A DNA stretch of 64,000 bases from Halorussus halophilus (GCF_008831545.1 NZ_CP044523.1:372001-436000), one strand, 5' to 3'; shown: positions 52,268 to 60,079, numbered from the stretch's first letter. The notes: generated by a model from the letters alone, not told the origin. Translations and numbers: made by a program.

Positions 52268-53344
52268 CTAGGAGAGATGTTGCCAAATCTCAGTGGGGTT
52301 TGTCTCGTTCAGCTCGGCATTTGTCCGCATTTTGCGGAGTTCTGCGATACACCGTTTAGCGACTAGCGGATACACGTCTGCAGGTGTGAACGCCACCTCA
52401 AGCCCCATAAGCGCCGGCCAGTTCTCGGCCCAGATGTCTTCGACGACTCGCGGGTAGAGATCATCGTTCAGATGAAGCCCGAATTCGTAGTCTTCTTCGA
52501 CAACCATCGTTCGGACCTGTTTGCGAATCCGTGCTGGCGTACAGTAGGTCGCAACGACGTATTCCGCGCCTGACTCGGCCTCTTCGGGACGCTGACCGAA
52601 CTGCTCGCGGTTCAACTCTTTGAATTGCTCGCGCACCACTTTCACGCGACGGTTACGGGCAGTGCTTCGCACGACAACACCCTCCACCTGCACGTCACCT
52701 GCCAGTGTCGAGGATGGAAACGTGTACGACTCCGGATCGAATTGCTCGACATTGCGGCTGAGAATCGACCCTGGAACGAACGAAAGCTCGGTCGGCGCAT
52801 TCTCGACTTGGATGCGCTCGAATACGTCCCACGCTGTGTCGGTGTCCAGAAACCCATCGAACGTCTCTTCGTACGGATTCCCAGGTGGTGTCATCGTCTC
52901 AACTGCCGTGTATGGCAGGACGTCGAACCCGACGAGTGCCGGAAGGTCAGTGTCTGTGTACCCGTAATCGAGCGTCGAGTACACGAGGTTCTCGGCATAG
53001 ACGATTAGCGGACAGTCGAATTCGTCGTGGAATGCTCTGAGCGCGGTGGTGTCGATTCCCTCGCGGAGACACCGGACTGCGCGGTGAAGGGCACCATCGA
53101 TCGATTCGAGTGGGTCGTGGTGCGAGCCCCGAATCGTCTTTCGCGTCCCGAACACGAGACTCCCATCCCCGTTGGCAGCTGTCTCGACCTGTTCTGGGTA
53201 GTGGTCCGCGTATCGGTCCTCGTAGAGTGTGAATCGAAATGCACTCCCATCGAATTTCTCGACAAGAGTCAGGTCGTCTGCGTCAAAGAACGTCGACGGG
53301 ACGACGGGATGGTCAAACCGTGGAATTTTCGGATAAACTTTCAT
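52268..53344 (-). CDS. RNA-ligase-family nucleotidyltransferase
   Basis: The 358-residue protein has the ligase motif I EKFDGSAFRF with the adenylated lysine K30, motif III-like LVGFDVLPYTAVE, motif IV VEGVVVRS near residue 220, and motif V-like RRVKVVREQF. The C-terminal 120 residues are helical and specific to this group. It resembles the Rnl2/T4-type or DUF-type RNA ligase family rather than DNA ligases, since there is no BRCT or OB zinc part. In mobile elements such ligases mend cut tRNA or RNA ends, which would fit the many RNase-type toxins around it (inference). It stands alone on the minus strand, convergent with the TumE-like gene. Confidence 0.8.
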   Translation of the reverse strand: MKVYPKIPRFDHPVVPSTFFDADDLTLVEKFDGSAFRFTLYEDRYADHYPEQVETAANGDGSLVFGTRKTIRGSHHDPLESIDGALHRAVRCLREGIDTTALRAFHDEFDCPLIVYAENLVYSTLDYGYTDTDLPALVGFDVLPYTAVETMTPPGNPYEETFDGFLDTDTAWDVFERIQVENAPTELSFVPGSILSRNVEQFDPESYTFPSSTLAGDVQVEGVVVRSTARNRRVKVVREQFKELNREQFGQRPEEAESGAEYVVATYCTPARIRKQVRTMVVEEDYEFGLHLNDDLYPRVVEDIWAENWPALMGLEVAFTPADVYPLVAKRCIAELRKMRTNAELNETNPTEIWQHLS

Positions 53345-53483
53345 AGTTCGATTAAACTACCTCGGCAAGGCTTTATTAATAATATTTGCAATAGTGGCTA
53401 GATCGATAAATTTGACGCCCCTCGTCGAGACTACTGATGTCCAAGTCTCTGTGCCTGCGACCTGGAGGAAGCCGAACCTTTAG

Positions 53484-53837
53484 ATGACTTCCGACGTACA
53501 TAGCAGTATGACCAGTTCTGACTCCTCGATACACGAACAAGCGGCTGAGGCATTTGCAACGGCTGCTACAGAAGAATATGGGGGCAAAATTAAGGATCTA
53601 ATCGTTTTCGGCAGCACTATCCGAGATGAAACTCGTGGGATGGATTCGGATGTCGATATTTTCGTTGTCGTTACTGACGATACAATCACTGATGGCCTAC
53701 GAGACCTCGCGTACGACATCCAACTTGAATATACGGTCGTAGTTTCAGTACATATCCAAACGACTGAGCGGTTCAACGAACGACAGGACCATCCGTTCAT
53801 CAAGCATGTGATGACTGAAGGACGCTCGTATGCCTGA
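53484..53837 (+). CDS. MNT-type nucleotidyltransferase antitoxin
   Basis: The 117-residue minimal nucleotidyltransferase has G43-S44 and D56-x-D58 (IVFGSTIRDETRGMDSDVDI), the metal- and NTP-binding core of MntA/HEPN-linked antitoxins. They inactivate HEPN RNases by adding AMP or other nucleotides. A second in-frame ATG at 53508 is equally possible and would give 109 residues. It overlaps the HEPN gene by 8 bp. Confidence 0.85.
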   Translation: MTSDVHSSMTSSDSSIHEQAAEAFATAATEEYGGKIKDLIVFGSTIRDETRGMDSDVDIFVVVTDDTITDGLRDLAYDIQLEYTVVVSVHIQTTERFNERQDHPFIKHVMTEGRSYA

Positions 53838-54225
53838 TCCTGACTACGTTACTGAAGAACTCGAACAAGCCAGCACAGCACTTGCTGATGCGGAAATTCT
53901 CGAAGACGGCAAGGGATCTGACACTGCGGTAGTGAATCGACTGTATTATGCGTGCTTTCACGCTGCACAAGCAGTACTCTACGCGAAAGGGTTCGATCCT
54001 ACGTCTCATCGTGGGGTTTCAACTCTGTTTGGCAAAGAAGTCGTGCTCAAAGAGGAGGTTCCACGAGACGACGGCCGATTTCTGAGCGAGTTGTGGGACT
54101 ACCGCGAACAGGCAGACTACGGTTATGACACGCTTGACGTGGATCTCACCACACTCCGTGCTCGAACAGAAACCTTTGTTGCCCGAATGAGTGACCTCGT
54201 TGGCGAACTCGAAGACGAAGAGTAG
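53830..54225 (+). CDS. HEPN-domain toxin (RNase)
   Basis: This 131-residue helical protein carries R37-x6-H44 (NRLYYACFHAAQ), the HEPN ribonuclease motif. It continues with VLYAKGFDPTSHRGVSTLFG and the helical bundle SELWDYREQADYGYD. The MNT gene overlaps its start by 8 bp, the standard order of MNT-HEPN modules. Both parts look intact, in contrast to the second module at 55649-56585. Confidence 0.85.
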   Translation: MPDPDYVTEELEQASTALADAEILEDGKGSDTAVVNRLYYACFHAAQAVLYAKGFDPTSHRGVSTLFGKEVVLKEEVPRDDGRFLSELWDYREQADYGYDTLDVDLTTLRARTETFVARMSDLVGELEDEE

Positions 54226-54585
54226 TTTGCTGACGTATCATGCGACAGTGCAATCTATACTGTCTCGTTGCTCTGCTTGCTGACTCTTCTCGGTGTCGCG
54301 CCTTCATGTTTTCTGCCTTCCTCCCAGTTGCCCCCTTGGCGCGAATTATTGGATTTGGACACACTATAGTTTCGTACGATATTCAGATCACTGTGTTCAG
54401 ACAACTGAATACTACATCAGCTAATTCGAGGTATCTTCTGACAACTACGTCGCGCTAAGAGGTGTTGCGTTCTCTCTCACGTTACAGTCCTCGTCGATAG
54501 AGAGCGACCACGGCGATTTTATGAGCCCCACAAGGGGTGAGGGCTTCGTCTAGGTGGCGCTGTCCTCGGAGAAGTTCTGAGAGCC
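54226..54585. other. Intergenic region with a TATA-dyad promoter
   Basis: These 360 bp contain no supported gene. The last 70 bp carry an ATTTTAT box and the GC-rich dyad at 54524-54545, forming the TFB promoter. Confidence 0.45.
54516..54545 (+). promoter_or_regulatory. TATA box with GC-rich dyad before the TFB gene
   Basis: The T-rich box ATTTTAT (54516-54522) is followed directly by AGCCC-CACAAGGGGTGA-GGGCT (54524-54545). The AGGGGTG core recurs in two other promoters of the element (57830 and 58272 regions). The location between TATA box and start site suits an operator. The start codon is 40 bp further. Confidence 0.55.
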
Positions 54586-55515
54586 ATGTCGAAGAGTGAT
54601 ATCTACGAGACGACGTTCGACGAAGACGTACCGCGCGAATCGACCAACCAGTGTCCCGAATGTGATGGCCGTGTCACGACGAACGCAGTCGAAACGGTCT
54701 GTGAGGATTGCGGACTCGTGATCAAAGAGAACCAGATAGACCGTGGTCCGGAGTGGCGGTCGTTTGAGGACGACGACCACACTCGTGCTCGGACTGGCGC
54801 GCCGTTGACTGCGACGCGCCACGACCGTGGGCTTGCGACGACAATCGGGTATGGAACCGATGGGAACGGAAACGCGCTCTCCGGGCGAAAACGTGGGCGG
54901 TTCGCGCGACTGCGCCGTGAACAGAGTCGCGGCCGTTTTCAATCGACAGCCGACCGCATCCTCGCCCACGGCCTTGGCGAGGTTCGTCGCATCACGAGCG
55001 CACTCGGTCTATCTAAGCAGATCCGTGAGCAAGCGTGTACGCTATTCCGGCGTGCACAGAACGAAGACCTCCTGAAGGGCCGGTCGGTCGAAGCAATCGC
55101 AACGGCGAGCGTCCACGGCACCGCTCGTTGTAACGGTCTCTCTCGAACACTTGGGGAAGTCGTTGCTGTGTCGCGGGTCGACCAATCGAGCGTCCGGAAC
55201 GCCTACAAGGTATTGAATACGGAGCTCGGACTGCCTACAAAGCCGGTGACGCCGAGCGACTTCGTTCCACGGTTCGCCTCGGCGCTCGACGTTTCCGACG
55301 AAATACAAAGGCGTGCGCTACTGTTCGCAGACACTGCAGAGAGCGCAGAGATTACGGTTGGTGTGCAACCGTCAGGCTTCGCTGCGGCGTGCTTATACAA
55401 GGCGAGCAACGAACGAGGGCTGTTACTCACCCAGTCGCGAGTAGCTGAAGTCGCTGATACCTCCCCGGTGACGATCCGAGCGCACTGTGAGTCACTTGAA
55501 GAAGTCGATGGTTGA
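54586..55515 (+). CDS. Transcription factor B (TFIIB homologue)
   Basis: The 309-residue TFB has an N-terminal zinc ribbon (C23-x2-C26 and C39-x2-C42), the B-finger/reader region around RGPEWRSFEDDD and the two cyclin folds of the core domain. Key regions are KRGRFARLRREQSRGR, RDQ-like helices with SALGLSKQIREQACTLFRRA and VAEVADTSPVTIRAHCESL at the C-terminal helix-turn-helix. Length is normal. Haloarchaea carry many tfb genes; this copy, on the mobile element and with an operator-like dyad, might direct expression of element promoters that share this architecture. Confidence 0.92.
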   Translation: MSKSDIYETTFDEDVPRESTNQCPECDGRVTTNAVETVCEDCGLVIKENQIDRGPEWRSFEDDDHTRARTGAPLTATRHDRGLATTIGYGTDGNGNALSGRKRGRFARLRREQSRGRFQSTADRILAHGLGEVRRITSALGLSKQIREQACTLFRRAQNEDLLKGRSVEAIATASVHGTARCNGLSRTLGEVVAVSRVDQSSVRNAYKVLNTELGLPTKPVTPSDFVPRFASALDVSDEIQRRALLFADTAESAEITVGVQPSGFAAACLYKASNERGLLLTQSRVAEVADTSPVTIRAHCESLEEVDG

Positions 55516-55615
55516 AATAGATCCGAGTAGACAGACCCGAGAAAGTCATGCTATCCATGCCGAATCCACCAGATTTGACCCTTCCACTCATCCCGCTGCC
55601 GTTCTTCCGACTGAG

Positions 55616-55621
55616 TTTTTA
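55616..55621 (+). promoter_or_regulatory. TATA box of the second MNT gene
   Basis: TTTTTA lies 28-33 bp before the ATG at 55649. It favours this start over longer in-frame alternatives reaching back to 55487 inside the TFB gene. Confidence 0.5.
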
Positions 55622-55648
55622 TGTGGCTCGAGAACATGGTTTCGACTA

Positions 55649-56131
55649 ATGAGGACCGTGGAGACAGCTGGGTTCAGTAAGGGATTCCCTGTGGAGAGAC
55701 TGCAGCGCGTTCTTCGGGACCACCCTGTGCAACTTGCTCTTCTCTTCGGTTCACACGCTACCGCAACTACACATTCCCAAAGCGACGTTGACATCGCAGT
55801 TGAGTTCGATTCGGCCGAACCCGACGACTCAAAATACAACGACATGTTCTTCGCATTGAGTGCGGAGCTCAGCGAAGCACTGGAGACTGATCAGATAGAT
55901 TTAGTTGATCTCCACACTGCGTCACCGGACGTTGTAGCGTCTGTCTTCGAACATGGTATCTTACTCGTTGGTGATCCGGAGCATGCTGAGAATCTTCAAC
56001 ACTCTCTCACACCAACTTCCAAAAGCCAGTCGCCACGTGAGCGCTTCGACGCCGCACTCGCAAAAATCGACCAGCATCTTAGCGGCGACTCTGCTGTTTC
56101 AGCGGTCGAAGGTTCGAACAAAGAGCGATGA
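55649..56131 (+). CDS. MNT-type nucleotidyltransferase, second module
   Basis: The 160-residue protein carries G34-S35 and D46-x-D48 (LLFGSHATATTHSQSDVDIA), with EFDSAEPDDSKYNDMFFALS and the DQIDLVDLHTASP strand. The fold is that of MntA-type antitoxins, longer than the 117-residue relative at 53484. Its stop overlaps the start of the following HEPN gene by ATGA, the normal coupling. It is intact even though the toxin partner is frameshifted. Confidence 0.82.
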   Translation: MRTVETAGFSKGFPVERLQRVLRDHPVQLALLFGSHATATTHSQSDVDIAVEFDSAEPDDSKYNDMFFALSAELSEALETDQIDLVDLHTASPDVVASVFEHGILLVGDPEHAENLQHSLTPTSKSQSPRERFDAALAKIDQHLSGDSAVSAVEGSNKER

Positions 56132-56585
56132 CTTCGAACGGCTTTCCGGCAGACCGTCTCAATCGTATTCTAGCCGCAGTCGAAACCATCGAGGAGAGCC
56201 TTGGTATCCTCGCCAGCAAACAACAACTCAGCCGTGACCGATACAAAGCCGACCCAGAAACGCGTGATATCGTCGAACGTCGATTCGTCAAGATGACCAA
56301 GCAGCGATCGATATCGGCGAAGAACTCGCGAAACACGAACGAGGACAGTCGCCACCGAGCAATCCAAAGTCAATGCGTATACTAGGAGAAATTGGTGTTC
56401 TCTCACCGACAACAGCCGAACAGATGACGCAGGCTGCTCGGTTTCGGAACGTCCTTTCGCATACCTACGGTCAGATCATCGATCACGGAATGGTGTATAA
56501 CGCGCTTCAAGATCTTGAACGCTATCGAACATTCGTTCTTGAAGTTCGCGATTACCTTGACGACATCGGCGCAATACCGGACTGA
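56128..56585 (+). pseudogene. Frameshifted HepT/DUF86-type HEPN toxin
   Basis: Read from 56128 the frame encodes SNGFPADRLNRILAAVETIE and DPETRDIVERRFVKMT. It then needs a one-base correction near 56297 to continue as QAAIDIGEELAKHERGQSPP, then RILGEIGVLSPTTAEQMTQA, RFRNVLSHTYGQI and DYLDDIGAIPD before the stop. That joined product is a normal DUF86/HepT protein. In the present sequence the N-terminal frame ends at 56385. The catalytic R-x4-H (RNVLSH) lies in the second frame, so full-length toxin cannot be made. A fragment from an in-frame ATG at 56373 could exist. A one-base deletion, or a sequencing error, explains it. Confidence 0.75.
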
Positions 56586-56695
56586 ACACTATTCTGTTAG
56601 GCTCGTTTCACCGACTGAGCTGTGTGATGTCAAGTCGGGTCTCATAGATTGCACCTCCGGTAATGAGAAGCCACGACCGACTAGTTCTGTTTGTG

Positions 56696-56722
56696 GTCGC
56701 CTCCAGCAGGAGTGGAGGCGAC
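56696..56722. promoter_or_regulatory. GC-rich dyad before a small gene
   Basis: GTCGCCTCC-AGCAGGAGT-GGAGGCGAC forms a perfect 9-bp stem five bases before the ATG at 56728, after a weak TTCTGTTT box. It is a member of the dyad group though with a shorter distance to the start codon, so it may also act as an RNA hairpin. Confidence 0.5.
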
Positions 56723-56727
56723 AAGTA

Positions 56728-56940
56728 ATGGGTCACTCACCAAATCCTGACGACGAATCGAACGGTCTCTCACCCGAACAGCGACTTGAACCGCCGAATA
56801 TTCGACTTATCGAACCCGGTATCACGACTATTCGGGACATGGAGACGTTGCGGGCCTGCGTCGCCTACGAGAACGCAAACCAACAACGGATGCAGGTACT
56901 TCGGAAATTGGAGGAACAGGCCAGAGCAATTCGTTCCTAG
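56728..56940 (+). CDS. Small acidic protein, unknown
   Basis: The 70-residue protein begins MGHSPNPDDESNGLSPEQRL and has a helical C-terminal half (METLRACVAYENANQQRMQV with LRKLEEQARAIR). It has no motif that I recognise. The GC-rich hairpin directly before the start and haloarchaeal codon use support it as a real gene. It resembles short haloarchaeal proteins of plasmid origin without known function. Confidence 0.55.
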   Translation: MGHSPNPDDESNGLSPEQRLEPPNIRLIEPGITTIRDMETLRACVAYENANQQRMQVLRKLEEQARAIRS

Positions 56941-57009
56941 GAGGACTGAGACGAGTCCTATGTGAGTTAACTAAGAAAAGACCCGACAGACGGTACAGTC
57001 CGAGGCGAT

Positions 57010-57441
57010 TTACTTGAAGGGGTTATCGGCGACTTCCAGACGTGTGACGTTATCAAGTACGTCGAAGTCGTCATCAAACGAATAGAGATATTCGATGTTC
57101 TCGCGCTCCATATATGCCGCGATGGTTGCATCACCGAACGCAAGATTGTCGTAGGTTTCGAATAGTTCGACAGCGTGATGGAAGTCCTTTTGAGCCGAGT
57201 GGACAAGTTCGAATCCCGCCGAATTTGAGAGTCGTTGTCGAAGGTCTACCGCGATGTCGTGACGGTGACGCTCGTGAATCCAATTCAGAGTTTCGACTAA
57301 AACGTAGTTCGTCACCCGACCAGTGGGAAGAGTGCCGCTATCGATGGCCTGTACGATAGTTTCAGCCCGTTCGTGACGTTCGCCGAGCCCGGTGTTTTTG
57401 TAATCAATGAGGATATTGGAATCGATGACCGAAACTGCCAT
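57010..57441 (-). CDS. PIN-domain toxin VapC
   Basis: The 143-residue PIN RNase has all four acid positions: D7 in VIDSNILIDY, a conserved glutamate in YVLVETLNWI, and the aspartates of LAFGDATIAAYMER and YLYSFDDDFDVL. Its start codon overlaps the stop of the upstream AbrB-type antitoxin (TGATG). Active VapC toxins cut tRNA or rRNA. In this module, unlike the one at 46615, the first aspartate is intact. Confidence 0.87.
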   Translation of the reverse strand: MAVSVIDSNILIDYKNTGLGERHERAETIVQAIDSGTLPTGRVTNYVLVETLNWIHERHRHDIAVDLRQRLSNSAGFELVHSAQKDFHHAVELFETYDNLAFGDATIAAYMERENIEYLYSFDDDFDVLDNVTRLEVADNPFK

Positions 57442-57707
57442 CAGCTATCCTCCATAGACTCGGGCTCATATCCTGCGAGGTCGTGGGTTTCGAGACTGTC
57501 CTCGCCGAGGTCAGCCTTCAAATCATCCTCGGCGAACGCCCCGTATCGCTGTCGGACAATCTCGACGCTTAGTTTCCCGTCGTCCTCAACATCCCAGCGA
57601 AGCTTATCGCCAGCTTCGATGTCAAGCCGATGTCGGAGTGACGCCGGAATCGTGACCATTCCTCGGTCGCTGACTTTTGTTTCCTCAGGAGTGTCCTCAG
57701 TTGCCAT
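57441..57707 (-). CDS. AbrB-type antitoxin VapB
   Basis: The 88-residue protein has the swapped-hairpin AbrB DNA-binding fold: KVSDRGMVTIPASLRHRLDI and DKLRWDVEDDGKLSVEIV, the usual SpoVT/AbrB pattern. The acidic C-terminus (DDLKADLGEDSLETHDLAG) would bind the toxin. I chose the ATG at 57707; a GTG-type start further upstream adds nine residues with no conserved part. It overlaps the toxin gene by one base. Confidence 0.85.
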   Translation of the reverse strand: MATEDTPEETKVSDRGMVTIPASLRHRLDIEAGDKLRWDVEDDGKLSVEIVRQRYGAFAEDDLKADLGEDSLETHDLAGYEPESMEDS

Positions 57708-57821
57708 GTTTGCTAGTACAGACCTCGACACCATACATGTTGCGCCACATGTGCCTCGTCCTATGAAAAGTGTGTTCTACAAGTCGGCTCCTCTCGCTCT
57801 CTTTCGTTTGTGTACCTGCGG

Positions 57822-57851
57822 TTTATTTTGCGCCTGCAGGGGTGCAGGCGC
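57822..57851 (+). promoter_or_regulatory. TATA box with GC-rich dyad (third copy)
   Basis: A TTTATTTT box (57822-57829) is followed by GCGCCTGCA-GGGG-TGCAGGCGC (57830-57851), containing CAGGGGTG. It is 30 bp before the ATG at 57882. Confidence 0.55.
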
Positions 57852-57881
57852 AATCGAAATGGGCCTGCGCTGAGGCCAGAT

Positions 57882-58064
57882 ATGACCCAAAAACGCATTC
57901 AGAGAGAGGCGACTGAGCGAGAGCTCAAACGATTGCTTGCAAAACACGCTGTGGCTGGGTTGCCCGAATTGGTTCTGGCCGAATTGCTTCGCGATTACGC
58001 AACGACCATCGAGACCATCGGGTACATCTCGCGAACGTGGTCCATGCCCACTTCTGATAAGTAA
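57882..58064 (+). CDS. Small basic helical protein
   Basis: The 60-residue protein (MTQKRIQREATERELKRLLA then KHAVAGLPELVLAELLRDYA) is mostly helix, strongly basic at its N-terminus. I cannot name the family. It starts a two-gene unit with the zinc-ribbon gene two bases after its stop, behind a TATA-dyad promoter. It may bind DNA or a protein partner. Confidence 0.55.
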   Translation: MTQKRIQREATERELKRLLAKHAVAGLPELVLAELLRDYATTIETIGYISRTWSMPTSDK

Positions 58065-58066
58065 CG

Positions 58067-58222
58067 ATGATAGCACTCTTTCTCCAGCGGCTTATGAGCG
58101 GTGGTACCTCAAATACGGAGTTCGTCTACGAGTGTCGCCGCTGTGGCACCACGGTCGATGCCCAGAGCGAGGAGTGTCCGTACTGTGGCCCAGCCGACAT
58201 CGTCGAGTACGAGATTCCCTGA
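58067..58222 (+). CDS. Small zinc-ribbon protein
   Basis: The 51-residue protein carries two CxxC knuckles (YECRRCG and CPYCG) with an acidic tail DIVEYEIP, the classic rubredoxin-like haloarchaeal zinc ribbon. It starts two bases after the previous stop codon; a second in-frame ATG at 58094 would give 42 residues and better fit the ribbon domain. Such small zinc proteins bind nucleic acid or proteins; the role here is unknown. Confidence 0.72.
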   Translation: MIALFLQRLMSGGTSNTEFVYECRRCGTTVDAQSEECPYCGPADIVEYEIP

Positions 58223-58263
58223 CGACAGTCGCTGATTGTCAGGTCACTTCTTCCGCGGGGAAG

Positions 58264-58291
58264 TTTTTCTGGCCCCCGAGGGGTGCGGGGC
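58264..58291 (+). promoter_or_regulatory. TATA box with GC-rich dyad (fourth copy)
   Basis: A TTTTTCT box (58264-58270) is followed by GCCCC-CGAGGGGTGC-GGGGC (58272-58291) with the AGGGGTG core, 25 bp before the ATG at 58317. Confidence 0.55.
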
Positions 58292-58316
58292 TTTCGGAGT
58301 CCCGTACGTGATTACA

Positions 58317-58937
58317 ATGGGACATCGCGCTCTTGTTGCATACGAACGACCGGACGAGTTGTACAACCTCCACTATTCGCACAACGGTGGACTCAACCTT
58401 CGACTGAGACACGCCATCACCCGTGAGACGCCCCTTGGCGGAGAGGAGTCGATGCGGAGACGGGAACTGTTCTGTACGCAACTAACTGGTGACCGCAGGC
58501 CCACTGTAGCCCAGGGTTCCGTAGACTGTACTCGACCGAGGACACCAGTCGATATCACACCGCTTGCGAGCGAACTGACCCTTGAAGCAATTCTCACGGA
58601 GCAACTGAATTACGCCAACCACGAAGCGTTCTACGTCGTCTCACGCGAATTCGACGTAACTGCGTACCGAACGCACTGGTTTGGACTCCACCATGTCGCC
58701 GACACCGCCGAACAGAGTCCCTTGCACGGCAACGGGGCGATTCGAACGGTTCGCTGGTACGACGGCGACCCTGTCGGCGACGGCTTTGCTCGCGGCGAGT
58801 TCAAGGCGCTCAAACGAGTCGTCGCAGACTTGCTCGACCGCGACGTATTTTCTCAGGAGCAAGCCATCCAGTATTTAGAAGCGAAACTCCGAGCGTGGAC
58901 TAACGACCACTGCGAGCTCGTTGTGCGAACTCCCTAG
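58317..58937 (+). CDS. DUF6735 protein
   Basis: The 206-residue protein starts MGHRALVAYERPDELYNLHY and HAITRETPLGG, the characteristic N-terminal part of the haloarchaeal DUF6735 family (function unknown, often on plasmids and near conjugation genes). The C-terminal region is acidic with TVRWYDGDPVGDGFARGEF. I chose the ATG at 58317, since the TATA-dyad promoter lies just before it and the family starts with MGHRALVAYER. Confidence 0.82.
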   Translation: MGHRALVAYERPDELYNLHYSHNGGLNLRLRHAITRETPLGGEESMRRRELFCTQLTGDRRPTVAQGSVDCTRPRTPVDITPLASELTLEAILTEQLNYANHEAFYVVSREFDVTAYRTHWFGLHHVADTAEQSPLHGNGAIRTVRWYDGDPVGDGFARGEFKALKRVVADLLDRDVFSQEQAIQYLEAKLRAWTNDHCELVVRTP

Positions 58938-58952
58938 CATCCCGCAGGCCAG

Positions 58953-58981
58953 TTTTATCGGCCTCTGATGGCCGAGAGGCC
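58953..58981 (+). promoter_or_regulatory. TATA box with GC-rich dyad (fifth copy)
   Basis: A TTTTAT box (58953-58958) is followed by GGCCTC-TGATGGCC-GAGAGGCC (58960-58981), 30 bp before the ATG at 59012. The core differs from the AGGGGTG type. Confidence 0.5.
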
Positions 58982-59011
58982 ACGACACAATCGAGCTTCT
59001 CAGACTGACTT

Positions 59012-59449
59012 ATGACGACGAATCCACTTGAGCAGCTAGACGTAACGAATCGCACACTCAAACGAGCGCAGTACGAGGCGCTAACGTTCAGTCTCGCCTC
59101 GGATGGCATTCAGGTTCGGAACAACAGTCACGCGACTCCCAGCGAACACGTGTACCTCGTTGAAGTCACGGACGGCGTGCCAACGTCGTGTACGTGTCCT
59201 GCCGACGAACAGTACAGTGGTGCGTGCAAACACCGGATTGCGGTGGCGATTCGCCGGCCCATCCTCGATGTGGTTGCACGACAGCAGTTGGTTGCAGACG
59301 GCGGCGTCGAGACGCGGCCACAGACACGCTCAGAGACTGAGAGTGATGAGAAGAGAGACTGGGACTGTGATTGTGCGGACCTGCCGGACGATTTCCCGTG
59401 TTGGGAGTGTTATCGGCGGGGAGAACGCGAATTGCCGTCGAATATCTGA
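59012..59449 (+). CDS. SWIM zinc-finger protein
   Basis: The 145-residue protein has the SWIM motif C60-x-C62-x9-C72-x-H74 (TSCTCPADEQYSGACKH), used for nucleic-acid or protein binding. A second cysteine-rich patch (DCDCADLPDDFPCWECYRRG) near the C-terminus could be another zinc site. Haloarchaeal plasmids carry many such short SWIM proteins. It follows the fifth dyad promoter. Confidence 0.8.
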   Translation: MTTNPLEQLDVTNRTLKRAQYEALTFSLASDGIQVRNNSHATPSEHVYLVEVTDGVPTSCTCPADEQYSGACKHRIAVAIRRPILDVVARQQLVADGGVETRPQTRSETESDEKRDWDCDCADLPDDFPCWECYRRGERELPSNI

Positions 59450-59662
59450 TAGTGAATCCGATACTTATGGCACTATTCATTTTCTTCGATTACTCTATAG
59501 CAACTATTTGAAAACGGTATCTGATTTCTCTCTTCAATATTTCAATGTGGACGGGAAGATTTTTATAGAGTTGTTGCTCTGGACAGAGTCGCAGTAAGCC
59601 TGCCATGTCATGCGACGTTCGAAAAGCGTCGCGTCAGCGGACAGGATGCTGCGTACGAAACC
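59450..59662. other. Promoter region of the transfer operon
   Basis: About 210 bp. A TTTTTATA box lies near 59551, and a GCGACG...CGTCGC hairpin (about 59612-59632) is 30 bp before the first transfer gene. No gene is supported. Confidence 0.45.
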
Positions 59663-60079
59663 ATGAATTCACTCGAATACTGGACCGCAACAGTCGAAGC
59701 GTACTATCGAACATTCATCGCACGCCGCGACTCACAACTCCGCCTGCTCGCACTCTCGATAATGGGCGTGAGCCTGCTCGCGGTCGCTCCCGCAAGCGCA
59801 CAGTCCTCCGGTACAGCATTTTGCCAGACGAACATGGCAGGCACCGTCCGGAACCTCTTTACAGTCATTCAGTTCGGCGGCCCGCTCATTGGTGGCGTCC
59901 TCACACTTGGTGCCACCGTCTTCATGCCGATAGTCCGCCGAGCAGACCTCAAGAAAGAGCTGAAAGAAATCCGCAACCAGGGGTTCGTTTGGGGCGTCAT
60001 TGTCGCCCCACTCGGCACATCCATCATTCAGTTCGCGCTCAACAACATCGTCGTTGGGGGAGCAAGTTACAGCTTCTGA
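59663..60079 (+). CDS. VirB2-like pilin/transfer protein
   Basis: The 138-residue protein has an N-terminal signal sequence ending SLLAVAPASAQSSG (cleavage after Ala near residue 46). Two hydrophobic segments follow (VIQFGGPLIGGVLTLGATVF and VWGVIVAPLGTSIIQFAL) with a basic KKELKEIRN loop. This is the arrangement of VirB2/TrbC pilins, here with a linked VirB6- and VirB4-like set. It is the first gene of the transfer operon. Homology itself needs a profile search. Confidence 0.68.
   Translation: MNSLEYWTATVEAYYRTFIARRDSQLRLLALSIMGVSLLAVAPASAQSSGTAFCQTNMAGTVRNLFTVIQFGGPLIGGVLTLGATVFMPIVRRADLKKELKEIRNQGFVWGVIVAPLGTSIIQFALNNIVVGGASYSF

Noticed and set aside
59605-60075. Extension of the glycoprotein-like frame back to an ATG at 59605
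   Set aside because: It would overlap the whole pilin-like gene in a shifted frame and place the signal peptide 157 residues inside the protein.
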